NCBI RefSeq assembly: GCF_004116335.1 | Contig: NZ_PDKN01000005.1 | Location: 62,001 to 126,000 of the forward strand | Length of the DNA stretch: 64,000 bases | Reading direction: 5' to 3' | From: Candidatus Marinarcus aquaticus | GTDB lineage: Bacteria; Campylobacterota; Campylobacteria; Campylobacterales; Arcobacteraceae | Shown here: piece by piece, positions 25,332 through 34,122 of the stretch | Layout of the letters: the number at the start of each line of letters is the position of its first letter | Numbering within the stretch: position 1 is the first letter of the stretch | The notes under the pieces: generated by a model | The model's database searches: none | Seen by the model: only the letters and a program-made list of their open reading frames with translations | What the model was told of the DNA's origin: nothing | Position numbers and translations under genes: made by a program

Positions 25332-26493
25332 TATCTAACCTTTTAAACCCTTCATCCATCTCCTCTTTACTGATTGTAAGAGGTGGCAGAAGTCGTAAGG
25401 TATTTTTCCCTGCTTTTAAGACTAAAACACCCTCATTAAAAGCAGATTTGATGATGGCACTGAGTGTCTCTTCATCTTTGGCTCTTAATCCTCTCATAAG
25501 ACCAAGACCTACTTTTTGCGTGAAGTATTCTGAATATTTTTCATAAATCTCATTCAATTTTTTTTCAAAATAGATGATGGCTTCATCTAAAGCCCCAGCG
25601 GTTTTGTATTCATCCAATTGGGTTAATACCTCTTTAGCTGCAGCAGTAACTAAGAAGTTTCCTCCAAAAGTTGAACCATGATCTCCAGGAGAGAAGATGT
25701 CTTTATGTTTGGTCATTACTACACCAATAGGAACACCTCCTCCAACACCTTTTGCCATGGTGATGATATCGGGTTCAATCTCATACAAATTTGAGGCTAA
25801 AAACTCACCTGTTCTATAAGCACCTGTTTGTACTTCATCGATGATTAAAAGAATCTCTTTCTCTTTTAAAAATTTCGCCAGTTGTTGAATCTCATCTTTG
25901 TCAAAGGGTTGAACACCACCTTCTCCTTGAACAAGCTCTAACATCACGGCAACGGTTTCATCATCGATACTCGTATAAATATCATTTAAGACATTGTTGT
26001 ATGAAAACCCTTCAGGATAGGGTGAAAAGTTTGGAGAGTGCATCTTCTCTTGACCGGTTGCTTTGACTGTTGTAATGGTTCGGCCATGAAATGAGTGCTC
26101 TAAAGTAATCACTTTGTATCGTTGGTTTCCAAACTTTGTTCTTCCATATTTACGAGCAATTTTAATGGCACCCTCATTTGCTTCTGCTCCTGAGTTTGCA
26201 AAGAACATGGCCATATCATAACCACTTAGCTCTTGGATTTTTTGTGCTAAAAGTGCTTGAGGTTCAATTAAATAGAGGTTTGAAATATGGGTAATATTTT
26301 GAACTTGTTCATAAATAGCATCGGCAACTTTTTGGTTTCCATGACCGACTGAAACCACACCAATCCCTGAGGTAAAGTCGATATAATCTTTGCTGTTTTC
26401 ATCAAAAAGTGTGGCATTAATCCCTTTTTTGAAGTTGACATAATTTCGTGCATAAGTGTGTAAAACATACTGTTTATCAATATTTTCAAGCAT
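25312..26493 (-). CDS. argD: Acetylornithine aminotransferase
   Basis: This is a class III PLP aminotransferase of arginine synthesis, which may also serve lysine synthesis. The 393-residue protein has SGIGVVSVGHGN, FFANSGAEANEGAIKIARK, LIIDEVQTGAYRTGEF and the Schiff-base Lys in ITMAKGVGGGVPIG. Its ribosome binding site (GAGGA) lies inside the 3' arm of a perfect 14-bp palindrome immediately before the ATG. Confidence 0.94.
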   Translation of the reverse strand: MLENIDKQYVLHTYARNYVNFKKGINATLFDENSKDYIDFTSGIGVVSVGHGNQKVADAIYEQVQNITHISNLYLIEPQALLAQKIQELSGYDMAMFFANSGAEANEGAIKIARKYGRTKFGNQRYKVITLEHSFHGRTITTVKATGQEKMHSPNFSPYPEGFSYNNVLNDIYTSIDDETVAVMLELVQGEGGVQPFDKDEIQQLAKFLKEKEILLIIDEVQTGAYRTGEFLASNLYEIEPDIITMAKGVGGGVPIGVVMTKHKDIFSPGDHGSTFGGNFLVTAAAKEVLTQLDEYKTAGALDEAIIYFEKKLNEIYEKYSEYFTQKVGLGLMRGLRAKDEETLSAIIKSAFNEGVLVLKAGKNTLRLLPPLTISKEEMDEGFKRLDNAISKI

Positions 26494-26498
26494 AAAAA

Positions 26499-26532
26499 AA
26501 TCCTCTTAAATTCATTTAAATTTAAGAGGATT
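26499..26532 (-). promoter_or_regulatory. Palindrome over the argD start and ribosome binding site
   Basis: AATCCTCTTAAATT and AATTTAAGAGGATT are perfect 14-bp arms with a 6-base spacer. On the minus strand the second arm holds GAGGA and is followed by seven T and the argD ATG. A TATAAT (minus strand, 26530-26535) overlaps the promoter-proximal arm. A nine-codon ORF (MNLRGFFYA) runs across the argD start. It fits an operator or a start-site hairpin. Confidence 0.65.
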
Positions 26533-26572
26533 ATATCCAAAAAATATTTAGAAGTGAGGCTAAATATTATAA

Positions 26573-27259
26573 TTATTTTTTATTTTTGACTTTTAGTCGG
26601 TAACCGATTGCATAAATTGATTCAATCAATTCAAAATTGATTTTAAGTTTTAATCGGTATAAAAGTGTTCTGAATTTACTTGTATTACAAACCGCATCGT
26701 CATAAATAAAACTCATAATCTCTTCTGTACTTACGGTTGAATTGAGTCTTGATGTTAACAGTTTAAGCAATTCGGTCTCTTTTTTGGTCAGCTTAATCTC
26801 TTTTGTATTTTTATACAATTTATCAAGTTTTTTATCCCAGTAGAAGTTGTTTGCTAATTCAAGGAGATTGACTTTGTTGTCATCCTCTTTTAACTCATCA
26901 ACGGCTCTTCTGATAATAATGCCTAAATCTTCTGCGTTGATTGGTTTGATGATGTACTCTGTTAAGTTTAATTTAATGGCCACTAACAGTTCTTCAACGT
27001 TGGTGTCTTTGGTTAAAATAACAATTTTACATGTTTTATCGAGCGCTCTAATTTTTTGGGCTAACTCGAGTCCATTCATTTCTGAGAGGTTGGTATCAAG
27101 AATTAAAATCTTTGGTTTGTGTTCTTTGAATACTTCCCAAGCTTTCTTTCCGCTGTTTGCTTCGAAAACGTTTTTGAATAAACCTTTCAGATATGATAAG
27201 CAATCATCACGTTGCGCGTCGTCACCTTGTGCATAAAGAAGTGTATAATTTTCTATCAT
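26573..27259 (-). CDS. Response regulator, OmpR-type winged helix
   Basis: The 228-residue protein has a receiver domain (about 1-120) with phospho-acceptor Asp in ILILDTNLSEMNGLEL, the Thr in VILTKDT and the Lys in EYIIKPI. A winged-helix DNA-binding domain follows (about 140-225, ETELLKLLTSRLNSTVS and FRTLLYRLKLKINFELIESIYAIGYRL in part). The N-terminal acidic pair is shifted (YAQGDDAQRDD), so metal binding may be atypical. No kinase gene is adjacent. Tandem 11-base repeats lie upstream, where it could regulate itself. Confidence 0.88.
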   Translation of the reverse strand: MIENYTLLYAQGDDAQRDDCLSYLKGLFKNVFEANSGKKAWEVFKEHKPKILILDTNLSEMNGLELAQKIRALDKTCKIVILTKDTNVEELLVAIKLNLTEYIIKPINAEDLGIIIRRAVDELKEDDNKVNLLELANNFYWDKKLDKLYKNTKEIKLTKKETELLKLLTSRLNSTVSTEEIMSFIYDDAVCNTSKFRTLLYRLKLKINFELIESIYAIGYRLKVKNKK

Positions 27260-27293
27260 AATAAACTCTTTTTATATTTGGTTTTTTTAATCA

Positions 27294-27337
27294 CACAATA
27301 TTATCACAATATTGTAGCAACATTGTCACATTTGTCA
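27294..27337. repeat. Tandem 11-base repeats between the response regulator and pyrB
   Basis: Four consecutive 11-mers read CACAATATTAT, CACAATATTGT, AGCAACATTGT and CACATTTGTCA. The first two match at 9 of 11 positions and the last two are weaker. Spacing of one helical turn is typical of OmpR-family binding sites. They start 35 bp before the response regulator ATG. Confidence 0.55.
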
Positions 27338-27439
27338 TGAAATTGACAAATATTACATTTTTGTTTCTATTATAACATCTTTTTTTTAAATGGAGTGTAA
27401 CAATTTAAATTTTTTTATTTTTTTTAATTTTTTTTTAGA

Positions 27440-27445
27440 TAAAAT
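27440..27445 (+). promoter_or_regulatory. -10 box of pyrB
   Basis: TTTTTTAGATAAAATTAAAA places a TAAAAT after a long T-rich stretch, 24 nt before the pyrB ATG. Confidence 0.6.
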
Positions 27446-27469
27446 TAAAATCAAAAATCAAGGCTGACC

Positions 27470-28345
27470 ATGCAACACTTAATCACTACATCTGACTTCT
27501 CAAAAGAAGAAATTTTAGAGCTTTTTGAGGATGCAAGACTCTTTAAAGATCTTACATCAAACAACTACTTAAACGGAAAAATCATTGTAAATCTATTTTT
27601 TGAAAATTCAACACGTACCAGAAGTGCGTTTGAAATAGCGGCTAAACGTTTGGGAGCTCAAGTAATCTCTTTAGATGTGGGACGAAGTTCAAGAAGTAAA
27701 GGGGAAACCATCTTTGATACCATTGCCAATATCAATGCTATGAAACCCGATGCGATTACCATTCGACACTCGGAGTGTGGACTTCCTGGAAGTCTGATTG
27801 AGCATGTAAATTGTCCGATTATCAATGCAGGTGATGGTACACACGCGCACCCAACGCAAGCATTGTTAGACCTTTTTACCATTGTAGAGCATTTTAAAGG
27901 GGAGACCGAAGGGAAAAAGGTGGCCATTATTGGAGATGTAAAATCCTCTCGTGTTGCTGGGTCAAACCGAAAACTGCTTCCAAGATTTGGTATGGAAGTT
28001 TGTTTTGTTGCTCCTGATTGTTTTAAATATGAGGGTGATGAGTATAAACAATATAATCATATTTCTGAAATCATTGATGAAGTGGATGTCATCATGAGTT
28101 TACGAACGCAACTTGAACGACACCATGAAGTCTATTTTGAGTCTTTAAATGAGTATGCAAAAGATTACTGTATCACTGAAGAGACCTTGGGTGAGCGAGA
28201 TATTTTACTTCTGCACCCAGGACCAGTGAACAGAAATATTGACATCAGTGATGAGATGTTAAAAGACCCACGATGCAAAGTCTTAGAACAAGTGAGCAAT
28301 GGCGTTGCAGTGAGAATGGCGATTTTAAAAAAGTTATTGAGTTAA
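27470..28345 (+). CDS. pyrB: Aspartate carbamoyltransferase catalytic subunit
   Basis: The enzyme joins carbamoyl phosphate and aspartate in pyrimidine synthesis. The 291-residue protein has the carbamoyl-phosphate loop FFENSTRTRSAFEIAAKRLG, the HPTQALLDLF motif and the C-terminal LHPGPVNRNIDIS. No regulatory pyrI subunit follows. It heads a unit with pabB and the pabC-like gene (gaps of 6 and 14 nt). Confidence 0.96.
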   Translation: MQHLITTSDFSKEEILELFEDARLFKDLTSNNYLNGKIIVNLFFENSTRTRSAFEIAAKRLGAQVISLDVGRSSRSKGETIFDTIANINAMKPDAITIRHSECGLPGSLIEHVNCPIINAGDGTHAHPTQALLDLFTIVEHFKGETEGKKVAIIGDVKSSRVAGSNRKLLPRFGMEVCFVAPDCFKYEGDEYKQYNHISEIIDEVDVIMSLRTQLERHHEVYFESLNEYAKDYCITEETLGERDILLLHPGPVNRNIDISDEMLKDPRCKVLEQVSNGVAVRMAILKKLLS

Positions 28346-28351
28346 GCCTTA

Positions 28352-29305
28352 TTGAATGAAACACTGATTGCACAACTCAATACGTATGGCTCTTTGAAAG
28401 AGCCATGCTTCTTTATGATCTCATATGATTTAAAATCATTTGATGTACAACCTCTTAAAAATCTCCCCCCCAGTATTCAGTTTCAAATCTCTGAAACGTA
28501 TTGTGAACGGCTTGAACCGCTGATTGAATTGCATAAAAAACCCATTACGTTTGAACAATACAAACAAAAATTTGATGCCTTGCAAGAGCACATCAAAGCA
28601 GGAAACAGTTATCTCCTTAATTTAACCACAGCCACAAATATCATGTGTAATGAGAGCTTGCAAACCATTTATGAAAAAGCACATGCGAAGTTTAAACTTA
28701 AATATAAAGAGAAGTTTGTCTGTTTCTCCCCTGAACGGTTTGTAAAAATACACAACAATCAAATCAGTACGTACCCTATGAAAGGCACCATTGATGCAAA
28801 CATTCCTAATGCCAAAGAGCGTATTTTAAACAATGTTAAAGAGATGGCAGAGCATACCATGGTCGTGGATTTACTGCGTAATGACCTCTCAATTGTGGCA
28901 AAAAAAGTACGCGTAAAGAAGTTTCGATATATTGATAAAATCAAAGCTGGAAAGAAAGAGTTATTGCAAGTCAGTTCTAAAATCACTGGAGAGTTGCCTT
29001 TAAATTGGCAAGACAATTTAGGGGAAATAATTGTTAAATTGTTGCCTGCTGGTTCCATTACTGGAACACCCAAAAGAAAAACCATAGAGATTTTAGAGTC
29101 CATTGAAGGGTATGAGCGAGGGTATTATACGGGTATTTTTGGGATTTTCGATGGAGAAAATTTAGACAGTGCCGTGATGATACGTTTTATTGAAAAAAAC
29201 CAAGATGGAGAGGTTGTCTATAAAAGTGGGGGAGGAATCACATGCGATTCCGATGCTTTTAGTGAATATCAAGAATTAATGGATAAAATATACATTCCCA
29301 CATAA
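28352..29305 (+). CDS. pabB: Aminodeoxychorismate synthase component I
   Basis: This chorismate-binding enzyme makes 4-amino-4-deoxychorismate for folate. The 317-residue protein has IKAGNSYLLNLT, FVCFSPERFVKI, YPMKGTIDANIPNAKE, VVDLLRNDLS and the signature PAGSITGTPKRKTIEI. It is short and lacks the N-terminal barrel half of E. coli PabB, a common form in this phylum. The start is TTG at 28352; a glutaminase partner is not in the window. Confidence 0.9.
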   Translation: MNETLIAQLNTYGSLKEPCFFMISYDLKSFDVQPLKNLPPSIQFQISETYCERLEPLIELHKKPITFEQYKQKFDALQEHIKAGNSYLLNLTTATNIMCNESLQTIYEKAHAKFKLKYKEKFVCFSPERFVKIHNNQISTYPMKGTIDANIPNAKERILNNVKEMAEHTMVVDLLRNDLSIVAKKVRVKKFRYIDKIKAGKKELLQVSSKITGELPLNWQDNLGEIIVKLLPAGSITGTPKRKTIEILESIEGYERGYYTGIFGIFDGENLDSAVMIRFIEKNQDGEVVYKSGGGITCDSDAFSEYQELMDKIYIPT

Positions 29306-29319
29306 AATGAAAAGGTGAG

Positions 29320-29898
29320 ATGATGAACGAAGAGGAAACTTACTTTGAAACCATTAAATGCGATGACGGCATTGCTTTTAATTTGGAGTATCACAACCGA
29401 CGCATTGCTCGCACTATTTCATTGAACATCAACCTTCAAGAGTATATTCTGCCTATTAATGATAACTTTTTAAAATGCAAAGTGCTTTATGATGAGTATG
29501 GCGTAGTGGATGTAGAGTATTCAGAGTATGAAAAGCGTACCATTCAATCGTTTAAAATCATTGAAGATAACAGCATTGAGTATGCTAAAAAATCGTTGGA
29601 CAGAAGTGTGTTGGAGTTGGCTTTTAACCAACGACAAACGGCCGATGAAATTATCATTGTAAAAGATGGATTATTAACTGATACTTCTATATCGAATATT
29701 GCTTTATACGATGGAAGCCATTGGCTCACTCCTAAAAAACCACTGCTTTTAGGTACGACCAGAGAGAGACTGCTTGAACATAAAGAGTTGATTGAAGCCA
29801 ATTTAACCATTGCAGATTTAAAAAGTGCAAAAAAAATCGCATTGTTAAATGCGATGATTGGCATGGATGTATTAGAGAACTATTCGTTATTGATGTAA
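29320..29898 (+). CDS. pabC: Class IV aminotransferase-fold protein, probable aminodeoxychorismate lyase
   Basis: The 192-residue protein shows the fold type IV pattern ETIKCDDGIAFNLEYHNRRIART, TSISNIALYDGSHWLTP and LLGTTRERLLE. In E. coli PabC releases pyruvate to give 4-aminobenzoate, which fits its place 14 nt after pabB. It is shorter than E. coli PabC (about 270 residues), so the name is an inference from motif and context. Its 3' end overlaps the convergent protease gene by 19 bases. Confidence 0.78.
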   Translation: MMNEEETYFETIKCDDGIAFNLEYHNRRIARTISLNINLQEYILPINDNFLKCKVLYDEYGVVDVEYSEYEKRTIQSFKIIEDNSIEYAKKSLDRSVLELAFNQRQTADEIIIVKDGLLTDTSISNIALYDGSHWLTPKKPLLLGTTRERLLEHKELIEANLTIADLKSAKKIALLNAMIGMDVLENYSLLM

Positions 29899-30515
29899 AC
29901 GCGTTTTAAAAGCTCTTCCCATTTGTCTATTTTCCCCCAATTCACTTTTGCTTTTTTACCCAGACCATTACGTTTTAAGACACGCGATTCAAACTCATTA
30001 AATGCCACCATTGGTTTTAAATCTACACGTTTTGAAAGTGGTAAGGTTCTAAAACTTAAGTTATCTAACACATAAAAAGTCTGTTTTTGTTTATATAAAA
30101 GCACCATATGATAGGTGGTTTTCCCTTTGACTTGCACCACTGAAAAATAGAGATTTTTTTTATCAATGCCCAATTCTGAAAGCGTAAAGTATTTTGCTAT
30201 CACATAATCTTCGCAGTCTCCATGACCGTTGATTAGAAACTCTTTACGTGTGGCCCAATAATCATCGGAGCTGTATTTGGTCTCGTCTTGCACGGGTAAA
30301 ATACGGTTAAAAAAAGTATTGACGTGGGCGAGTTTTTTCATCAAAGGATAGGGTTTGACTTCATCTCTCATGCGTTCATACGCTTGAAACCGCTTTATAA
30401 TAAAACTTTTTTGAGGTGAATTATTGATGGTTTGAATATCTTTTGGCGTGAGTGTTAACTCTTTAGCCGTGATGATTTGCAGACACAAGAGTATAAGTGT
30501 AATTATCAATTTCAT
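29880..30515 (-). CDS. LapG-like transglutaminase-type cysteine protease
   Basis: The 211-residue protein has a signal peptide (MKLIITLILLCLQIITAKE) and the BTLCP catalytic triad: Cys in NGHGDCEDYVIAKY, His in TYHMVLLY and Asp in FYVLDNLSF. LapG proteases cleave large adhesins from the cell surface under control of the c-di-GMP receptor LapD. Neither LapD nor an adhesin is in the window, so the target is unknown. A signalling diguanylate cyclase lies at about 52 kb, but no direct link is shown. Confidence 0.82.
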   Translation of the reverse strand: MKLIITLILLCLQIITAKELTLTPKDIQTINNSPQKSFIIKRFQAYERMRDEVKPYPLMKKLAHVNTFFNRILPVQDETKYSSDDYWATRKEFLINGHGDCEDYVIAKYFTLSELGIDKKNLYFSVVQVKGKTTYHMVLLYKQKQTFYVLDNLSFRTLPLSKRVDLKPMVAFNEFESRVLKRNGLGKKAKVNWGKIDKWEELLKRVYINNE

Positions 30516-30519
30516 AAGT

Positions 30520-30525
30520 TATAAT
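30520..30525 (+). promoter_or_regulatory. -10 box before the SspB-like gene
   Basis: CATAAGTTATAATAACAT contains TATAAT about 30 nt before the ATG at 30556, in the divergent region with the LapG-like gene. Confidence 0.5.
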
Positions 30526-30555
30526 AACATAAATATTTAAAAATTAGGCCGCAGA

Positions 30556-31014
30556 ATGATACATGAAATAGTAGAAAACAGAGATTATAAACAGATGGTG
30601 CGTCTTCAAATAAAAGAGGTAATGACTTTTTTATTGAACAGCAATCAGGAGTTTGCGATTACGGCAAATGTCAAAGGAATTACGTTTCACCCCCAACTTC
30701 CAACTTCTATTTTAGACCAACTCTCAAACTTCTCTTTATTTGTATTGTCAAACTATACCTACAGCACTATTAAGATTGATAACGAGTTTTTATATTTTGA
30801 AGCGGGATTTGGAAAAGAGAATTTTGGCTCACAAGTAAAAATACCACTGACGGGAATCTTTCAAATTATTATTGATGAATCGATTATTTACATCAATCCC
30901 ATTGCAACATTTGATAAGTTTTTTGAAAAAGAGAAGTTAGAAAAAAAATCGATGGATGTGTTTAAAAACAATCCGCATAATAAAAAGTTAGTTGATAAAG
31001 GACATCAAAAATAA
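30556..31014 (+). CDS. SspB-like protein (possible ClpXP adaptor), tentative
   Basis: The 152-residue protein is not a close match to a named family that I know. The order LKEVMTF-like helix (IKEVMTFLLNSNQEFAI), then VKGITFHPQL, LDQLSNFSLFVLSNYTY, FLYFEAGFGKENFGSQVKIPL and GIFQIII resembles SspB: a short helix, strands ending FxAxFG, then V-x-IPL. SspB delivers ssrA-tagged proteins to ClpXP. As in SspB, a lysine-rich flexible tail follows, although the known ClpX-binding tip is not obvious. It is monocistronic with a strong terminator. Confidence 0.45.
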   Translation: MIHEIVENRDYKQMVRLQIKEVMTFLLNSNQEFAITANVKGITFHPQLPTSILDQLSNFSLFVLSNYTYSTIKIDNEFLYFEAGFGKENFGSQVKIPLTGIFQIIIDESIIYINPIATFDKFFEKEKLEKKSMDVFKNNPHNKKLVDKGHQK

Positions 31015-31034
31015 CATCAAAAGATGTTATTTTT
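31007..31034. terminator. Bidirectional terminator between the SspB-like gene and fabH
   Basis: AAAAATAACATC and GATGTTATTTTT form a perfect 12-bp stem with loop AAAA. It overlaps the ends of both convergent genes. Confidence 0.88.
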
Positions 31035-32025
31035 TAGGGGAAAATGGGAACAAGGCACTTCCCCAAGTTAATCCTGCTCCAAATGCATCAAACAGAACCG
31101 TATCGCCTGCTTTGATTCTGCCTTGCTCATATGCATAGTTCATTGCCATTGGAATAGAAGCGGCTGATGTGTTTCCATATTTATCCACCGTTACAACGGT
31201 TTTATCATCACCCAATCCAAGTGCATCGCCTACAGCTTTAATGATTCGATAGTTCGCTTGGTGAGGAATAAAGTGTTGAATGTCTTCATTACTTAAGTTG
31301 TGTTTTTCAAGCATCACTTTAACATCAGCAGTGAGTGTTTTAACGGCAAGTTTAAAGGTTTCATTCCCTTTCATTCGAATGCACGCCATCTTCTCATCAA
31401 GTACTTGTTGTGAACATGGATTTTTACTTCCACCACCGGGTGTTTTGATGAGGTCATCGTAGTTACCGTCACTTGAACAGTTGACATCCACAATGGCTTC
31501 CTCTTTTTTATCTGTAGCAGAGATGATTGCTGCTCCAGCACCATCACCAAAGATGAAACACGTTCCTCGGTCAGTGTAGTCTAAAATTGAAGTATATGTT
31601 TCAGCTCCAATAATCAGTACATTTTTTTTCATCCCTGATTCAATGAAGGCTTTTGCAATAGAAAGGGCATAAACAAACCCTGTGCATGCCGCACTGATGT
31701 CAAATGCCATTAAGTTTGGTAATCCCAACTTTGATGCAATCAAACACGCCGTTGATGGCATACATAAATAGTCAGGAGTTACAGTTGCACAAATGATTAA
31801 GTCGATTTCCTCTTTGCTTATACCTGCTCGTTCAATTGCTTGTTCGGCAGCCCTAGCTCCTAAATCTGATGATGCCTCATCTTTTTCAGAAATTCTTCGT
31901 TCTTTAATTCCTGTTCTTTTTGTAATCCATTCATCTGTTGTGTCAATAATTTTTTCAAAATCTGCATTTGTCATAACTTTTGAAGGAATATACGCACCAA
32001 TCGATCTAAAAGCTGCATAAGTCAT
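31027..32025 (-). CDS. fabH: Beta-ketoacyl-ACP synthase III
   Basis: FabH starts fatty acid synthesis by condensing acetyl-CoA with malonyl-ACP. The 332-residue protein has the catalytic Cys in DISAACTGFVYALS (about 112), His in HFIPHQANYRII and Asn in DKYGNTSAASIPMA. It follows plsX by 16 nt in the order yceD-rpmF-plsX-fabH, which is also the C. jejuni order. Confidence 0.96.
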   Translation of the reverse strand: MTYAAFRSIGAYIPSKVMTNADFEKIIDTTDEWITKRTGIKERRISEKDEASSDLGARAAEQAIERAGISKEEIDLIICATVTPDYLCMPSTACLIASKLGLPNLMAFDISAACTGFVYALSIAKAFIESGMKKNVLIIGAETYTSILDYTDRGTCFIFGDGAGAAIISATDKKEEAIVDVNCSSDGNYDDLIKTPGGGSKNPCSQQVLDEKMACIRMKGNETFKLAVKTLTADVKVMLEKHNLSNEDIQHFIPHQANYRIIKAVGDALGLGDDKTVVTVDKYGNTSAASIPMAMNYAYEQGRIKAGDTVLFDAFGAGLTWGSALFPFSPKK

Positions 32026-32041
32026 TAAAAATCCTTAATTA

Positions 32042-33043
32042 TTATTTTTGTGTGTATTTATGTAATCTGTGTTCGATATCTTCGTCTAGACTTGAAGTTG
32101 CAGCTCCAATTGCTTGGAAAATAGCATTTTTTATCGCTTTAGGGTTGGATTTCCCATGAGCAATAATGACAGGAGACTTCACACCCAATAGAGGTGCTCC
32201 ACCATACTCTGCATAATCAACTCTTACTTTTAAGTTTCTGAACACTTTTCTCATCAATACTGCTCCCGCAATAGAGATAAGTGATCGTTTAAGATTTTTC
32301 TTTAAGATTTTTCCGATGGTATCTGCAACACCTTCGGCTGTTTTCAGTAAAATATTTCCAATAAATCCATCACAAACTACGACGTCTACTGTTCCTTTGA
32401 AGATATCAGAACCTTCAACGTTTCCAGCAAAGTTTGGTAGTTGGGCTTTAGAAATAAGTTCATAAGCCTCTTTTGTTGCTTCATTTCCTTTTGATTCTTC
32501 TTCACCATTGCTGAGTAATCCAACAATAGGTTCATCCAGTTCAAGTACCACTTGCGCATATACTTGTCCCATGATGGCAAATTCAAAAAGATTTTTTGCA
32601 TCACAATCGACGTTCGCTCCAACGTCTAAAACCAACGTATTTTGGTTTTCACTGGTTGGCATTAACGTTGCAATTGCAGGTCTGCTCACCCCTTTGATTC
32701 TTCCAATTCTCAACGTAGCTAATGACATAGATGCCCCAGAGTGACCCGCAGAAACAACTGCTTGTGCCTCACCATTTTTAACCAACTCAATGGCTTTATA
32801 AATGGTACTCTCTTTACGTTTAAGTGCATCTGTAGCACTGTCATGCATTGAGATGACATCTTCTGTATCAAGTATTTCTATTCGATTATCATAGATTCGG
32901 GGGATTAAAGGAAGTAAAACGTCTTTCTTTCCAACTGCAATAGCAGTAAAGTTTTTGTTTTGTTTTAAAGCGGCAACAAGGCCTTCCATGATAGGTGCTG
33001 GACCGAAGTCCCCACCCATCGCGTCAATTGCAATTTTAACCAT
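32042..33043 (-). CDS. plsX: Phosphate acyltransferase PlsX
   Basis: PlsX makes acyl phosphate from acyl-ACP for phospholipid synthesis. The 333-residue protein has [48 protein letters not shown] and [14 protein letters not shown]. Its ATG overlaps the rpmF stop by one base (TAATG). Confidence 0.96.
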   Translation of the reverse strand: MVKIAIDAMGGDFGPAPIMEGLVAALKQNKNFTAIAVGKKDVLLPLIPRIYDNRIEILDTEDVISMHDSATDALKRKESTIYKAIELVKNGEAQAVVSAGHSGASMSLATLRIGRIKGVSRPAIATLMPTSENQNTLVLDVGANVDCDAKNLFEFAIMGQVYAQVVLELDEPIVGLLSNGEEESKGNEATKEAYELISKAQLPNFAGNVEGSDIFKGTVDVVVCDGFIGNILLKTAEGVADTIGKILKKNLKRSLISIAGAVLMRKVFRNLKVRVDYAEYGGAPLLGVKSPVIIAHGKSNPKAIKNAIFQAIGAATSSLDEDIEHRLHKYTQK

Positions 33044-33195
33044 TAGTTTTTGTATTCACCAGTATTTGGGTTTACCATGTGAGGCATTTTCCAAGAACCG
33101 TCACTGTCTTTTACTGGTCGTTTTAAAGTAATTTTGTAGTGTGTTCTTCTTTTCGCTGCTCGTGTATGACTCACTCTTCTTTTTGGTACTGCCAT
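33043..33195 (-). CDS. rpmF: 50S ribosomal protein L32
   Basis: The 50-residue protein begins [20 protein letters not shown] and ends [10 protein letters not shown], the standard L32 pattern. The zinc-binding cysteines of some L32 proteins are absent, so this is the cysteine-free form. The start follows GGAGAATAAC. It lies between the DUF177 gene and plsX, the usual order. Confidence 0.97.
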   Translation of the reverse strand: MAVPKRRVSHTRAAKRRTHYKITLKRPVKDSDGSWKMPHMVNPNTGEYKN

Positions 33196-33209
33196 GTTAT
33201 TCTCCTTAT

Positions 33210-33584
33210 TTAAAATTCTTTTTCGTAAGCTTCTGTACTGGTTTCACACTCACTGCAATAGTGGTATTCACTCTGTAAAGAAGCAATTTCATTTTGAATG
33301 ATTTCATCAAAATCGATTGTATTGTTCTCTATTTCAATAACCAAATCGTCTGATTCTTTATTGAAAATGCCATCACTTAACAAAAAATCCAGCTCTTCAT
33401 TAAGTGTATACTCTTCTGTTTTACCGCATCGGCAACACTCAATTTCAGTTGTTCCAGACATTTTGGCGCTGATTTTGATTAACGATGGCGATATTTTACA
33501 AAAAGTACCCTCTAACTTTACTGAATTAAATTCAGTTTCAAACTCTTTAGCGGTTTGAGGTACTTTTCTGAACTCTATTTTCAT
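33210..33584 (-). CDS. yceD: YceD / DUF177 family protein
   Basis: The 124-residue protein precedes rpmF, as DUF177 genes do in many bacteria. It has two CxxC pairs, in [12 protein letters not shown] and HYCSECETS, that likely bind zinc. E. coli and plant relatives are needed for 23S rRNA accumulation. Start ATG at 33584. Confidence 0.88.
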   Translation of the reverse strand: MKIEFRKVPQTAKEFETEFNSVKLEGTFCKISPSLIKISAKMSGTTEIECCRCGKTEEYTLNEELDFLLSDGIFNKESDDLVIEIENNTIDFDEIIQNEIASLQSEYHYCSECETSTEAYEKEF

Positions 33585-33597
33585 AGATTTTAACTAA

Positions 33598-34011
33598 TTA
33601 GCAAATTTCTCTGTCAGAAAAGAAAAATTTAATTTCGTTTGCTGCGTTTTCTAAAGAGTCAGACCCGTGTACTGCGTTTGCATCAATTGAATCTGCAAAA
33701 TCAGCTCTGATTGTTCCAGCTGCTGCTTCTTTAGGGTTAGTAGCACCCATTAAATCTCTGTTTTTAGCCATAGCGTTGTCACCTTCTAAAACAGAAACAA
33801 CAACCGGTCCAGAAATCATGAATTCAACTAATTCACCGAAAAAAGGTCGCTCAGCGTGTACTGCGTAGAAAGCTTCAGCGTCTGCTTTGCTTAATTGAAG
33901 TTTTTTTGTTGCGGCAATTCTAAGACCAGCAGACTCGAATCTGTCTAAAATCTTACCAACTACGTTTTTTGCAACTGCGTCAGGCTTGATGATTGATAGT
34001 GTTTGTTCCAT
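33598..34011 (-). CDS. ndk: Nucleoside diphosphate kinase
   Basis: The enzyme equilibrates nucleoside triphosphates through a phosphohistidine. The 137-residue protein has [37 protein letters not shown], the substrate loop [12 protein letters not shown] and the active His in [12 protein letters not shown]. It lies 13 nt before yceD. Confidence 0.97.
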   Translation of the reverse strand: MEQTLSIIKPDAVAKNVVGKILDRFESAGLRIAATKKLQLSKADAEAFYAVHAERPFFGELVEFMISGPVVVSVLEGDNAMAKNRDLMGATNPKEAAAGTIRADFADSIDANAVHGSDSLENAANEIKFFFSDREIC

Positions 34012-34060
34012 AGATAAATCCTATTTTAAATTTAAGTCGCGGATTATACCTAAAAAAATA

Positions 34061-34095
34061 AAAAAAGGCAAGTAGTAAAAACTACCTGCCTTTTT
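34061..34095 (-). terminator. Terminator after the ferredoxin gene
   Basis: On the minus strand GGCAGGTAGT and ACTACTTGCC pair around TTTT with one G-U, followed by a T-rich tail. It separates the ferredoxin gene from ndk. Confidence 0.85.
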
Positions 34096-34122
34096 AAAGT
34101 GAGTTAAAACTGAAATAAATGA

